Shown: one piece after another, positions 1 to 12,100 of the stretch | Numbering within the stretch: the stretch's first letter is position 1 | How the letters are laid out: the number at the start of each line of letters is the position of its first letter | NCBI RefSeq assembly: GCF_000283155.1 | Contig: NW_004454177.1 | Coordinates: 28,323,675 to 28,387,674, forward strand | Direction of reading: 5' to 3' | Length of the DNA stretch: 64,000 nt | Source of the DNA: Ceratotherium simum simum | Taxonomy: Eukaryota > Chordata > Mammalia > Perissodactyla > Rhinocerotidae | Made by a program: the position numbers and the translations under genes | Notes under the pieces: model-generated | Databases searched by the model: none | The model's input: only the letters and a program-made list of their open reading frames with translations | What the model was told of the DNA's origin: nothing

Positions 1-1365
1 AATTTTGAAGATATACGAGTTTTGACAAAATGAAGGAAAGTAAGGAAATACATTCCAGAAAAGCTGGGGAAAGGGAGTCATAACTGATGTCATGGTAAGA
101 AGCAGCATGGTATGTTTGCCAATCAACGGAACCAGAGATGAACAGAGGGGCCTATTGGCATTTAGAGAAAAATAAGGTTGAATACAGAGATTGAGGCCAA
201 TTATAGCAGCATGTGACATCCAGACACTGGAGTCTGGATTTGATATGGTTAATGACAGAGTTAAATGATGAAAGTGGTTGAAAGTGAGAAGTCACATGAA
301 AGGACTGCCAGGGGGAAAGGAAAAACAGAAGAGAAGACTATGGCCCTAATCGAGCATGAGATAAAGAGATGAGGGTCTGATTTAGGATTATCACACCCTC
401 ATGGAGAGATGGAGAGGATGGAGAGGCTCCTGCTTTCAGTCTGGTGCCTGGAAAGATTGGAGAATCAAGGGCTTAAAATTCCTGGCTCATCTTGTAGCAG
501 AATTTGTCTATTACTGCTGCTATGTTTATTCATATTGCATTAAATACCTGACATACACCACTAAAATATGGAATCATCAAGTATGTGCATAAATCGGTCC
601 TTGTTTGAAAAATGTTTCCTAACAATCCCTATTTTCAAAGTCACGTTCTTTCATATGGATCTAAGGGTTTCCAAAAGCTGTGAAAAGCTCTTTATATTAA
701 CATTCATAAAAGCAAATAGCACAGCAAAATAAACATATAAGAAATGCTAGACAAATGTGAATGCCCACAGAGTCATAGGAAAGGACAAGAATTCAGTGGT
801 CTACTTTCCCCTGGGTTTAAAAAAATGGGTAAAATAAGACTATTAAGATGACGTTAAGATCAATACATTATAGTTCTGTCCCTAAACTGGTAAAGAAAGC
901 ACAGAAATATAATGAAATAATATAAAGTTTTTCACAGTGTAAAATGTTTTTAAAGGTTTAAAAAATATATATACACTCTTGGCCAAAATATTTTCTAGAA
1001 GAAGAGGTTTCACATAGTTTAATTATTGAAGAATACTTTATAACTGACGTATCACATTCACAGAAGATGAGATTTGACAATAAACCTGAAGTGGTCAAGT
1101 AAATTAATACTTCTCAAGTGCTCAGAAATTTGGGTCTCTAAATTTAAAACTAACATTTATAATCTATTTAATTTCAATTAATTGTAATACTATTTAACTT
1201 CTTAGAAAGGTTTCTTTTTATCAATAATTGAAAATCAAACCTTAGTGACCCTCCAACTTATCAGAAATTTTTAATTGGAGACCAAATCAGGAAGACTGTA
1301 CAGTATTATTAGAGTGATAAAAAAATAGCTGCTATATGAAATAACAGAAAATATATATATTACTC
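1..1365. other. AT-rich unassigned non-coding DNA
   Basis: No gene, RNA gene or repeat that I recognise. The sequence is AT-rich, with scattered stops in all frames and only short chance open frames. It is probably intronic or intergenic sequence containing old, unrecognisable repeats. Confidence 0.5.
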
Positions 1366-2115
1366 TCTGCCCCCAGTTCCTGGCACAGAGCTCCTAAGGC
1401 TCTTGTAATTTCCCAAGTGATAACAGCACTAGGAGCATCTTTTGTTCTAATATTTGGTCTCTGACCCTGGTTCCTGACACAGAGCTCCTAAATCCCTTGG
1501 AATTTCCTGGATGATAGGAGCGTCTTTTATTCTAATGAGGTGACTCTTGGTGAGCTCCTGTGTAGCTTTAAGATGGGCGCTGGTTACCACAAAGACTAAG
1601 CCATGATTAGAAGCTTGTAACTTTCCACCCTACCCTCCATCCTCTGAGAAGAAGAGAGGGACTAGAGACTGAGTTAATGATAGATCATGCCTACGTGATG
1701 AAGCCTGCATAAAAATCCCAAAAGTATGGGTTTCGGAGAGCTTCCAGGTTGGTGAACACCTGGAGGTGCTGGGAGAGTGGCATACCCGGACAGGGCACGG
1801 AAGCTTCATGCCCCTTCCCACATACCTTGCCCTATGTATCTCTTCCATCTGGATATTCATCTGTATCCTTTATTATATAATAAACTGGTAAATGTAAGTG
1901 TTTCCCTGAGTTCTGTGAGATGTTCTAGTAAATTAGTGAACCCAAGGAGAAGGTCATGGGTACCTCGATTTATAGCCAGTCAGTCAGAAGTACAGGTGAC
2001 AGCCTGAGACTTGCGATTGGTGCCTGAAGTGGGGGCAGTCTTGTGAGACTGAGCCCTTAACCTGTGGGAGCTCATGCTAACTCCAGACAGACAGCATCAG
2101 AACTGAATTGAATTG
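1366..2115 (+). mobile_element. Solo LTR of an old endogenous retrovirus
   Basis: The segment has LTR architecture on the + strand. Near its start there is an internal duplication (two copies of a phrase reading ttcctg(g/a)cacagagctcct, about 90 bases apart). A TATA-like gcataaaaatccc lies near 1707, followed by a GC-richer transcript-start-like stretch and a polyadenylation signal AATAAA at 1879-1884. Beyond that is an R/U5-like tail that includes the phrase gcgattggtgcctgaagtggg. I recognise it as a mammalian LTR type but cannot fix the subfamily (ERVL versus ERV1). No gag, pol or env sequence adjoins it, so it is a solo LTR. Both ends are approximate and no target duplication was resolved. 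Confidence 0.8.
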
Positions 2116-4130
2116 TATGACATCCAGCTCGTGTCACAGGATTGCGTGATGTGTGAAAAGCCCACACATCTAGTGTCAGACATGAAGTGAAGTGTGGTAG
2201 GAGTGTGAGAGTAAAGGAAAACATATAGGAGGGTGTTTTTCCAACTTAGGCTTATTTTCCAAAAAAGGAAAGAGAAATCTCCCCTAATTATGCTCAACCA
2301 TTTCTCTATAATCATGTTCTAGATTGTGCACATAAAGAAAACAGTGAAGAAAGAATATTGGAGGAAATTTGAAATTTCAAGAACTTTGGTACTCAAGAAA
2401 GATAATGGGAGAACAAACTGATTAAAGAAATGAAGTTTCAGAAATATTGAGACCTGATTTTTTAATAAGGAAGCTGAGAAATACCATCATAATTTTCATC
2501 AAATTTTTGGTAGCAGCAGACACTTCATTATGGGCTATAAAAACCAATGTGTTGAGCTATGCACTAAACCTGCAACCTGGACAGCCGACCCCTCATAAAG
2601 TCGGTTTATTATACCAGAAATGTTCTAATAAACATAATATATTCTACAAATCAAGCAACTTTGCATGCTAACTTACATCAGCTCAGAAGACTAATAATGG
2701 TTAAAGCAAATGAGGGGATGAGAGCATCATTTTCTACTCTCTGTAGAATAACAGTGTCCAAGAGACTCAGAGCCCTGTGTAGACATTAGCTTAATCCTCA
2801 AATCTATTCTGGCTACAGAGCTTTACAGTCCTCACCTACTTTAGTCCTATAGGCCTTTCTGTTCTTCCTCCTTCAGCATCTTCTAGACCCTCTGACTTTC
2901 ATTTCATTTTACACAGAGGCTCCATAACAACTTCATTTGCCAGCTTCTAAATTATTTTGATCAAGTGTATGATATTATACAGTTATTACAGCTAGGTCTG
3001 CAGGAAACATTACCAGATCAATATCACCATCTCCCATTAAATGGCAATTCAGTGTGTCAGTAATTTCCTTTCATTGCACTTCAAATCCTAAAATACCCCA
3101 GATCTTTTTTATTATGTCCTCTACAATCCCTTCAGGCCCAGAACGTTACAGAATCGGGAGGTGGGGGCAATGATGGGAGGAGGAAGGAGATGAAGGAGAA
3201 AGACTTAATAGGACTGCGACAAAGACATTGAAGAGGTAATTTTATTTTTCCCCAAAAGCTGAAATGATTTCAAAGGCAGAAGATACAAGTCCTCTATAAA
3301 CAGATTCAGCATCACTTGTATAAAATACATGAGATGAATGAAGGTGGTATATAATTTGAGAAAACATGTGATTGGTACATCAGACTCATGATTTCACAGA
3401 TACTACTGTTTAGGGTGGGATTCGATTTATTTAAGTAAAATAGAGAAACAATTTAAAGAAAAATATGATGTAAGTAGTGGTACAAGGGGTACCCAGCAAC
3501 AGAAAACAGTGTGAAGGTGATGTATGAAAATCTGACTTGTGGGAAACCTGGTTCTCCAGGGCCCATGGGATGGGCTTCCCCTATTTTCCCTGTGACAGAC
3601 ACACCACTGGACAAGGTGCAGGATCAGATCTCCATCTGACCGTCAGACAGCAGGTTTGCAGATGAATACTCTATTTGGCTCAACAGATCTTACTTTTGCA
3701 AAAGGTCTAGCAGGCTTCCTTGGCAATCCTTTCCCTAATAAGGTCATCCAAGGTCATAGACAATAACAGAAGTGAAGGAGGGCTGAGGATTACCCCTCCC
3801 TAACATTTCAGTCACTTGGGGCACATTTTCCCTGGTTTCCCCACCCTATACTACATGTGTTCCTCTTCCATTCTTTCCCACCTCATTCTCTCCCATCCTC
3901 CCTCCAACCCTACAAGTGACTTCTCCGCTTTATACACCCACCACATTTTGCTATTTCTTTCTTCTGGCCCAAATTATACTCCACTTTTTATGATGGTTAT
4001 TGTCATATTTATTAACAGCTTCTTGAGCATGTGATCCATGTCTCATCCATCTCCCCAACCACTATCACACCACTACTCAGTCACTACTGACAAAATGCCA
4101 TGTATTTATTAGGAACTCAAAAAGTAGTTT
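2116..4130. other. Unassigned non-coding DNA
   Basis: No gene or clear repeat seen. It contains a purine-rich patch near 3160-3220 and a pyrimidine-rich patch near 3830-3950. Short open frames here show no recognisable protein features. Confidence 0.45.
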
Positions 4131-4210
4131 AATTGTGCCATTGGAATGCAAAGTTTATGCTGGAAGTTATAACTGTGCCATTGGAATGCAAAGTTTATGC
4201 TGGAACAGAG
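4131..4210. repeat. Two-copy 40-bp tandem duplication
   Basis: The phrase tgtgccattggaatgcaaag, continuing to tttatgctggaa, occurs at 4134 and again exactly 40 bases later. The first about 35 bases of the two units differ at only one position, and the last few bases of each unit diverge. The near-identity suggests a recent local duplication. Confidence 0.9.
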
Positions 4211-4869
4211 AATCCTTAACCAGAAAGTTGGCATAGCTCACTCAGCCTTACGCGCTAGATTGCTATCCTGCTTGGCGATCTGCAGCCATGTGGGACTCCC
4301 ACAGAAGCAGGTACAATGAACAACGGTAACCCCCTCCTCAATTTCCCCTCTAATGCCTTTCAGTAGCTTCACTGTTTCTTCCTATCAATACCTCTACATC
4401 TGATATGTGCAGGAATTTAGAACAATATCAATAAAAGAGGTCTCTGATGAATAAGCCAGGGATTTTTCCTTCTGCAACCCCAGAGAAGTGAGGTAGAGGA
4501 CAATGACTGCTTGGGAGAGCTGATCTAAATTCTTATACAGCCATATAATGAAAAAGAAGCAATCTCAAGGCAAATCACTTCCAACCCAAGAGAGGAAGGA
4601 AAGGATTCAGTATAGTCTTCTTCCAAGAGATGTCACGCACAGGTTAAAAAATGGGACAACAGTTTTGCGACATAAAATAAATTCACTTCCAAAATGGGTA
4701 CCAAAGGAAGACAGAAAAAGCTAAGTTACATTAAAAAGATTAATAGGATCTGGCAGGATAGTTTCTTCAGATGAATGGGCAAATCCAATTTACTCAGTCC
4801 AGCATATCAAAGGGAATTGTTACCACTCTCTTTAAAAGATAAATCAAAAGAGCTACAGAAACCAAGAGG
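4211..4869. other. Unassigned non-coding DNA
   Basis: No gene or recognisable repeat seen between the 40-bp tandem duplication and the antisense L2. Confidence 0.4.
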
Positions 4870-5745
4870 CAAATATAGTCATTGAGCAGCTACTAACGTG
4901 CCAAGCACAGTTCCGGGCACTGGGGGTACAGCAGTGAACCCAATAGACAGATTTGCTGCCCCCAAGGACAGGAAGTTCCTGTGGTAGAGGACAGAGAATA
5001 CAATATATAAACACGATCATTTCAGTACTGAAATCTGCTATGAAGAAAATGAAATAGGATCATCCTGAGAGACAGTGGCTGAGGAGGGCCGGCTTTAGCT
5101 GGGACGGTCAGGAATGGCTGCTTGGAGGGGGTGAATCAAGATATAAATGAGGAGAGAAAGTGGAAGAGGGAAGACCTGGAAGAAAAAGGAGCAGAAGGAG
5201 CAGCAGATCATGGGGCAGATCATTTAGGAGGTTTAAGGTACAGAGAGAAGGCCAGTGTGGCACAATGACCAGAGGAACAGTAGAAGGAGATGAAATCAGA
5301 GACATACTCAGGAACCAGGACACGTGGAACCTTGAGGCTATGGTAAGGAGTCTAAATTTCATACTGATACCAATGGGAAGCCACTGGAAAGCTTTAAGCC
5401 TAATGAACACTCTGACTCAGTGTGGAGGATGACTGGAAGAGTACAAGACTGAAGGCAGGGAGTCGGCTTCTGGATGGGATCTGCTGCAGTAGTCCAGGGA
5501 AGAGACAGTGATCACTTGAACAAGGATTGTAGCAATGTAGATGGGGAGAAGTGGTCAGGTTCACCAAGTTCAAGCCCTGAGACACACTCAACATTTAGAG
5601 GTTGTTAGGAGGGTCAACAAAGAAGGAATGGTCAGTGAGGTGAGAGGAAAACCGGGGCAGGGTAATATAATTGAAGCCCAGAAATGAAAGTGTTTCAAGA
5701 CCGAGGAAGTGGTCATCTGTACCAAATGCTGCTGAGAAGTCTCAC
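4870..5745 (-). mobile_element. L2 LINE fragment, 3' part, antisense
   Basis: Read on the + strand this is the reverse complement of an L2 LINE. It starts with the L2 3' end, seen as gagcagctactaacgtgcca and then gcactgggggtacagcagtg. It runs back through the C-terminal reverse-transcriptase region, including the piece complementary to the conserved phrase around LQWLP and the segment near 5700 (gtgtttcaagaccgaggaag). The minus-strand frame at 5108-5410 is a decayed remnant of the L2 ORF2 protein, with frame breaks on both sides. It is a dead ancient copy with no current coding role. Confidence 0.8.
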
Positions 5746-7444
5746 TCTCTCTGGCAGCTTAGAATGTTAAAATACAGATCAACAAGATATCATCAATCAC
5801 CTGCAGAGAAAGAACCTTAATGGAGGGGAGAGTGGCCACAGCCAAAGTAGTAAGTGAACATCTTATTCCTCAGATGGCTTCACCATCAATTATTTCTGAA
5901 GTCTCCAAACTAATAACTTAATGCATGTTAAAAGAAGTGAGCCTCAACAGACAGCAAGAAAATGAATTCTTTGGTGGCTCTACAGAATGTAGGGCAGAAC
6001 ACTTCCCAAAGCCCAACTTTCCAGGTGAGATGCCAAATGGGAAGGGGAAGTGGGGCATAGTGGGTAGATTGGTGTCAAGAGAATAGAGTTCTTGGGGGTT
6101 TATTCTAAAAATAATCTTCTCCATTTCTAAAGACTCAACACTAATACTCTACATGCACATGAATTAGGAAGAAGGTGGGTAAATATTTTATTGCCCGAGA
6201 GCACCTGGTACTCTGCACATGCACAATATTGCTATTATCCTTTCTTTTGCCATCACTTCTAATGAGAAATCTGTTTACTATAGTTTCCATCTGATGACTT
6301 CAAGCCATATGCTCTCCCGACAAATAACTTAAAGACGAATTGAAGAGCAAAAAGTTCGGTTTGTTCAAACTATATGACCCAGATTCATCTTTTCACAGGA
6401 TGTGGATAAAACCAAGAAAATGAAAATAAATCAACAGGATAGTTTTCATTCTAATCTAACTATTTTGTGAAAAGAACCAGTGGGAGTCTTACCTAGTACA
6501 CACGTGCTTACAGATCTGAACACAGACCTAAATGATTTGAATTCAGGGCACTTCTGAGTGGTTGAGGGGCTAAATGGCCAGGCAAAAGAATGTTTCTAGC
6601 TCATTAAGACCACACATCCTTCAGCTCCTGCAGCCTTTCTGGAATCTGTCAACATTGTGAGTCATATCATAACTATAAGGAAATGTTTTTAACTTAACTT
6701 TTGACCTTCAGTCTAATGAATCCTCTAATTCTACCAGTTCAAACTGTTGAATAATTCAACAAACAGTGTTCTGGCCCAAGGCAATTTAAGATATGGTGAT
6801 ATTTCTGCACTGAGATGAAGAGGAGAAAAGAGCTGATTCTGCATCCCATTCCAGCTCGTCATGTTAAAAACACCTGAATACATCCATTTTTTTAATTTTT
6901 CCTATGCAGAGTAAAAGACTGAAATGGAAAAAATAATAGTTTAAAACTATAGTCTCTCTTTACTATAACCCAAATCTCCCTTGAAAATGTCTCCTCTTTT
7001 TTCTCCCCTTTTCCTTAAAAGGAAGAAAATTGTACATTGGAACGCTGCTTACACCGAGGGGTATATTTTGTGCATGTTTCTAAATGCCAGAAGTTTTCTG
7101 AAGCCAAGGGTAACTTATATTTTAGTCAATTCTCTATGAATGCCTGGGGAAATATGTAAAACATTAATCAGGGTAACCACAATTGCATAGTTATCATCTG
7201 AACGGAAAAGAAATATACAAAGAAAAATACAGAAGAGCGACCACAGATTAAAATTAAGTTAGTGATGCGTCTGAAAGCTCAATTAGCTTCTATGCAAAGA
7301 ACCAAACTTTAAAAAGAAAAGGCGGGGAGGAGGATTGTGAAATTACAGTCTCAAGGAAAATTATTTTTACTTTTTAAAAAATTAAGAAAAGGAATTCTAT
7401 CCTAGTTTCTTTTACAATCGGCATACATGTTCCCATTTTTCCAA
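5746..7444. other. Unassigned non-coding DNA
   Basis: No gene or well-resolved repeat. A small minus-strand splice-flanked open segment at 6493-6553 is listed separately. The rest is AT-rich with many stops. Confidence 0.4.
6493..6553 (-). other. Very weak candidate exon (61 nt)
   Basis: On the minus strand a pyrimidine-rich stretch ending ccactcag is followed by 61 bases and then the donor-like gtaaga (plus-strand positions 6487-6492). One frame is open across all 20 codons, beginning KCPEFKSFRS; the other two contain stops. It begins in phase 0 and ends in phase 1. The peptide is not recognised. Splice-like pairs like this are common by chance in non-coding DNA, so it is recorded only because its phase follows on from the candidate at 26.7 kb. 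Confidence 0.12.
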
Positions 7445-8005
7445 GTTAAGTAGTAAAATGTATTGGAAAGATCACTGTTTAGGAGAATAAGATGCCTGGG
7501 TTCTAGTCCACTCTCTTTATCACTAACTAGCTGAATGGCCTTAACTTGAGGTAGTGGGAAGATCATGGGCATTGGCACTAGACAGATCTGAATTTAAAAA
7601 CTCATCTCTGGGGGCCGGCCTAGTGGCATACTGGTTAAGTTCAGGCGCTCCGCTTTGGCAGCCTGGGGTTTGTGGGTTCGGACCTTGGGTGTGGACCTAC
7701 CCACCACTCCTCAAGCCACACTGTGGCGGCATCGCACATATAAAATAGAAAAGGACTGGCACAGATGTTAGCACAGGGCCAATCTTCCTCAAGCAAAAAG
7801 AGGAAGATTGGCAACAGATGTTAGCTCAGGGTCACTCTTGCTCACCAGAAAAAAAAAAAAAAACTCATCTCTGTGTTTCCCCGGCAAGCTCCTTAACCTC
7901 TCTGAGCATCAGTTTCCCCACACGTGAAATGAGGATAATAGCTATCACTCAGGGCTAAGATTAAGTTAATGATCTGAAAGTCATTAGCACAGAGCTTGTA
8001 CCAGG
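7445..8005 (+). repeat. MIR SINE split by an ERE insertion
   Basis: The left part has MIR features: 'gggttctagtccactctctt', then the core 'tcactaactagctgaatggcc'. A second short MIR-like segment adjoins at 7550-7610. After the ERE at 7611-7860, the right part resumes with ccttaacctctctgagcatcagtttcc and aaatgaggataatagctatc, which is the standard MIR 3' half. The ERE therefore landed inside an older MIR. Boundaries are approximate. Confidence 0.8.
7611..7860 (+). mobile_element. ERE SINE, + strand, nested in MIR
   Basis: The head is ggggccggcctagtggcatactggttaag. Next comes the tRNA-like region (B-box-like gggttcggacc), the body ending in the tail modules gttagcacagggccaatc and gttagctcagggtcactc, and an A-run of about 15. 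A 13-base target-site duplication, aaactcatctctg, is present at 7598-7610 and 7861-7873, which fixes both ends. It is a pol III-derived, non-coding element. Confidence 0.97.
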
Positions 8006-8728
8006 GTTTGTTCTCCTTTCTTTTCTTTCTCTGAACTGATTAGCTTTGTTTTGTTTTTTTAAATAAGGGACTTAGGGCAGATAACTAAAATCCCTTTATA
8101 CTCTAAAAGCTTATAATATTAGTAATGTACACTGATGGAAGAAGAACCTCAATTTTCATTAACCTAAGCACCTTCATGAGGAAGTGCTACCTCATTCAAT
8201 CGGAAGAACCAGCTCCCCAGACCCTAACAAATAAGTGCTGATATATGTTATTCTGCAAAGGACAGAACCTTATGCAGTTCCATAAAGGATTTTCACAGAT
8301 TTGGATTACTTAAGAATTTCAGGATGCCAGCCCAAAGAAGGAATATCTCCAAATAAATAACATTAACCAATGGCTTCTGTTGAGAACCGTCAGAATTAAA
8401 CATTCCTTTCTTACTTTCCTTTAATATACATCTAGGTAAAACTACGTTTTAGCCACTTAATCAGAGGATATAAAAAATGGACAGGAGGTGAGAGGTCTCA
8501 TTGGTAGATCTATTTCTTTGGAATCATTTCTCATCACCATCACTGCTTTTTTCCATACTGCCAAACCCTCTAGCTGTTCTTTCCTAAAAGCGATTGTTCC
8601 CAAGCTGCCACTCTTGGCCCAAGGACCCTCCCCAAACTCTGTGCACCTTCTAGGCTGCTGAGGGGACCTCCAGCTTCTGCAATCTCATTACCCTGTCCCC
8701 AGGCAAAACCTATCCATCATTTCTTCTT

Positions 8729-8931
8729 TTTTGTTTTTGCTGAGAAAGATTCACCCTGAGCTAACATCTGTTGCCAATCTTCCTCTTTTTTCTTTTTTTG
8801 TTTATTTATGTGGGCTGCCACACACTATGGCCACTAACAGACAAGTGGTGTAGGTCTACGCCCGGGATCCCAACCCAGGCTGCCAAAGCAGAGTGCATGT
8901 AACTTAACCACTAGGCGACCAGGGCTGGCCC
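8729..8931 (-). mobile_element. ERE SINE, minus strand
   Basis: Read on the + strand, a T-rich tail is followed by gctgagaaagattcaccc and ctaacatctgttgccaatc. The complement of the tRNA-like part follows (cccgggatcccaacccagg), and the head complement is agggctggcc. A 14-base target-site duplication, catcatttcttctt, lies at 8715-8728 and 8932-8945. This copy carries the single-tail form. Confidence 0.96.
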
Positions 8932-8945
8932 CATCATTTCTTCTT

Positions 8946-10319
8946 ATACATAAGGTTAACTAATCAGATTTCCGGTAGGAGGTTTCAGCATTTACTTAGA
9001 AATCCTTTACAAACGTGAAGGAATGTGCCCACAATGAGCAATCTCTACACTGTTTTCATCTTTGAAGAGTGTAGGTGCATACCAAAAAAAATTACTTTGT
9101 CTTCAGTCCCATTTCTTCTGTTCCTGAATAACAAGTAATATGATAAACTCACAAATGCCAAGTATGTTTCTTTTCCAGTAAACATTTTCAATAAATGAGT
9201 TGGTATAAGGAGTCTTCATGGTGGGAACTTAGAGAGCAACGGCTGGTGACAGGCAAGGCAGTCAGGCAGGCAGCCTTTCAGTGCCCTTCCACACCAGAGT
9301 GGAGCAGTGGCAAAGTCCAAAGTTGTTCCAGAAGATTTATAACAGCACAGGGCAGCAGGCAGACACACGCTAATGGGCCATTTGCTCATGGAATGTAACT
9401 CTGTGGGTGATATGTCAGAGTCAACTAAGAATTATGGAGCAGGTATCACAGAGAATGAAAATCATCAGGTGCAATCGGGAAGAGGCACCCAAAAAGCATA
9501 CCCAAATTTTCAGATGGTGCTTCCATGAAACTTCTGGCAAACAGTCACCCTACAAGTAGAAGATACACTCTCTCTGCAAAACAGAACTACAAGTGAGGTG
9601 AGTCTCTGAGAATAATTCCTGCTACCCCTGAGCAGAGAGCTTTCAACCAGAGGGTGGGCAAAAAGGCTTTTTCAGCCACAACCACTCCAGACAGAGCAGG
9701 CTGGGGCTGTCAGAGTGGAAAGGAAGATGCGTTTCTCCAAGGCAAAATGTTGTACTAAATTCCCTAACATAAAATATACCCACTAGAGTTAATAAAGGGA
9801 TGAAAGCACCCTAGATTACACTTAATTTCCTGACACAGACAGTGATAAAAGCTGAAAAGTACCTATCAACAGAGGCCACACAGCTCAGTATGCCTCCCTA
9901 ATGACATTTTATCAAGGAGGATTTGTACGTGTCAAACAGGGAATAAATAGCATTTTGGTTCCGAAGACACTTCTTTAGCTCCTGCCCATACTAAAGGGAA
10001 AACACAGTTTCAAGGATATTTAGACATTATTTTTCATTGTGAGGCCAGGTTCCCAAACTAAAGAATGAGATAAATATTATGAATTGCTCAGAGAGCTACT
10101 CTGATGAATTTTGAAGAGAAATGTAGCTTATTTATTATCCCCTTTCTCATAATGAAAAACTAGTCAGTATTTCTTTAAAAGAGGCATTTAGAACCTGAGA
10201 TAAATCTCCTTCCAAATGAAAGACTTGGAGGAAAATATTACAAATTGTGGCATATGTTTAATAATAAAAGGTAGTTATTAAAACCATAATTTCAGTTGGG
10301 ACACATGATAAAGTTAAGA
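8946..10319. other. Unassigned non-coding DNA
   Basis: No gene, RNA gene or repeat that I can identify with confidence. Only short chance open frames are present. Confidence 0.4.
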
Positions 10320-10385
10320 TCAAAAAACAGGAAGAAATGATGGAGGAAAGGGGGAAGGAAGAAGGGAGGAGAGGGGAAGAGAGGC
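10320..10385 (+). repeat. Purine-rich low-complexity tract
   Basis: A run made almost entirely of A and G (ggaggaaagggggaaggaag and similar). A second, shorter purine-rich patch lies at about 10620-10675. Both are low-complexity sequence with no coding value. Confidence 0.8.
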
Positions 10386-10519
10386 CTGAAGCCTCCTGCC
10401 GTTCCCCAGCCTCAGCCATTTTCCAGAAGTCTTCCCAGCACCAGAGGCCCTGGTGTTGCCCCGGCCCTCTCAGAGAATGTTGAGTACCATATTGTAATTT
10501 CCTGTTTACCCATGTCTTC

Positions 10520-10620
10520 CCCATGAGGCTGTGGCTCTATGAAGACAGAAAAAGAGGTCTGCCCCATTCACCATTTTCTCTGCAGCTCCCAACACAGTGC
10601 CTGGCACTCCATCAATATTG
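10520..10620 (+). repeat. L2/MIR-type 3' end fragment
   Basis: The segment ends with the phrase cccaacacagtgcctggcac, characteristic of the conserved 3' ends shared by L2 and MIR-type elements. It lies between the two purine-rich patches. The 5' limit is unclear. Confidence 0.45.
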
Positions 10621-10675
10621 GAGGGTGGAGAAGGAAGGAGAAAAAAGAGAAGGGAGTGTAGTGGAGGGAGAGGAT

Positions 10676-11954
10676 ATATGAGAGTAAAAGGCAGCAGAGT
10701 TGTTTTTTTTCTTTTTTATCTCCTTAACAATTTTTGTTCTTAGCCTAGTGGAGCAGAAGGCAATACATCTTTTATCTTTCAAATAAATGTAGGGTTTCAG
10801 CTCTTGGATAACTCAAGAACTGCTGAATCATCTATAGCTCTCTGACTCTTTAGTGGTTCTCTTCACTCACACTGTGGGTCCCAAAGAAGAGACCCCAAGA
10901 CACGAAGCTCCAGGAAGCCTGTGGTAATTTCTAGATTCTGGGCTTAGCAACTGCTTTGTTTCTTTCTCTTTTCTTTTAGATTTTTTTTTTCTTTACTGAA
11001 TGCCAAGAAAGCCCCCACAGAATATTCGCAGAATTAAGTCTTGATAATCTAAGGAGATGGGCACAGAGTATCTCTGACTCTGAATCCTTTTATCCAAGGA
11101 GATTTAGATTTCAAATCCAAGTTGAAATAAATACGTACTAATCTTTAAATGAGAACAGTAAGGAAAGATGTATAACTGCCCTTAAAAGGTGGGGCAGTTA
11201 TATCAAGAGATGTCATCGTAGCCTAGTGACAGCCATGTTGAGTTCCTGGACCTCCCCTAGGGGCCAGTAGTGAAAGAGAGAAAAAACTGTATAACTCTGA
11301 AGAAGCATGCTAGTGTCCTCCTCACTTCTTTGTGTTTGTAACATGAAGTCAGAAAAGATAAATATGAAATGCAAACTTAAGCAATATTTAAACTTTGTTT
11401 ATACTCTAAAAAGGAGAAAATGAAAACATTTCCGTCGTCATAGGAACCTGGATTCACCCACAGTAAGTGTATGGTATGTGATAGTGGTCATTCTGAATTA
11501 CTAGTTAAGCTCCCTCTAAATGCAGACTTTGTTCTACAGGGCAAGGGTCAGAGATGACTTTAATGTCCTTAAAACAACCCAAGACTGGCTTCTACAATTT
11601 AACCATTTCAATACACAATTCACTTACACTGTAGGTAACCATTTTCATGTTCTGTCCTTCGTATGTGGGAAGCAATGCAATAAGCCCCACTCTCCTGAAT
11701 GTGTACAACAAGAAAACATGGCTCAAAATTTGAGTTTCAAGGTGTTCCAGATTCAAAGCTGAAGTAGATATCAGCATTAGTGTTAATGTCCCTTGGCTTG
11801 TCACGTTACTCTGGTTTCTATTATTTACCATTTCTATAATTAAATTAGCCAAAGTCAACAAAACGATACCCAGAATACACAAGGTAGAAGAGCCATAATG
11901 ATAAAATCAAAATGAGACTGTGGGCTTGGCAGCGATTGGTCAGTAGCTCAAACA
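10676..11954. other. Unassigned non-coding DNA
   Basis: AT-rich sequence with no recognised gene or repeat. The overlapping opposite-strand open frames near 11.5-11.9 kb are short and show no recognisable protein features. Confidence 0.4.
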
Positions 11955-12100
11955 TAACTATGTGCCTACAGTACTTCACTACTCTGCAGCTCAGTTTCTC
12001 AGTCTGTAAAATGGAGGTAATGATGCCTACCTGTAGCCCTTCTCTGAGCACTGCCTCTCTAGCACAATGACTAGAACACAGGGGTTGTTCAGTATATGTC
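11955..12100 (+). repeat. MIR SINE fragment
   Basis: It carries the MIR core and 3' half: ctcagtttctcagtctgtaa, then aatggaggtaatgatgccta and a degenerate tail. Confidence 0.75.

Noticed and set aside
5108..5432. Opposite-strand 100- and 90-codon frames as host genes
   Set aside because: Both lie inside the antisense L2 fragment. The minus frame is decayed L2 ORF2 and the plus frame is its shadow.
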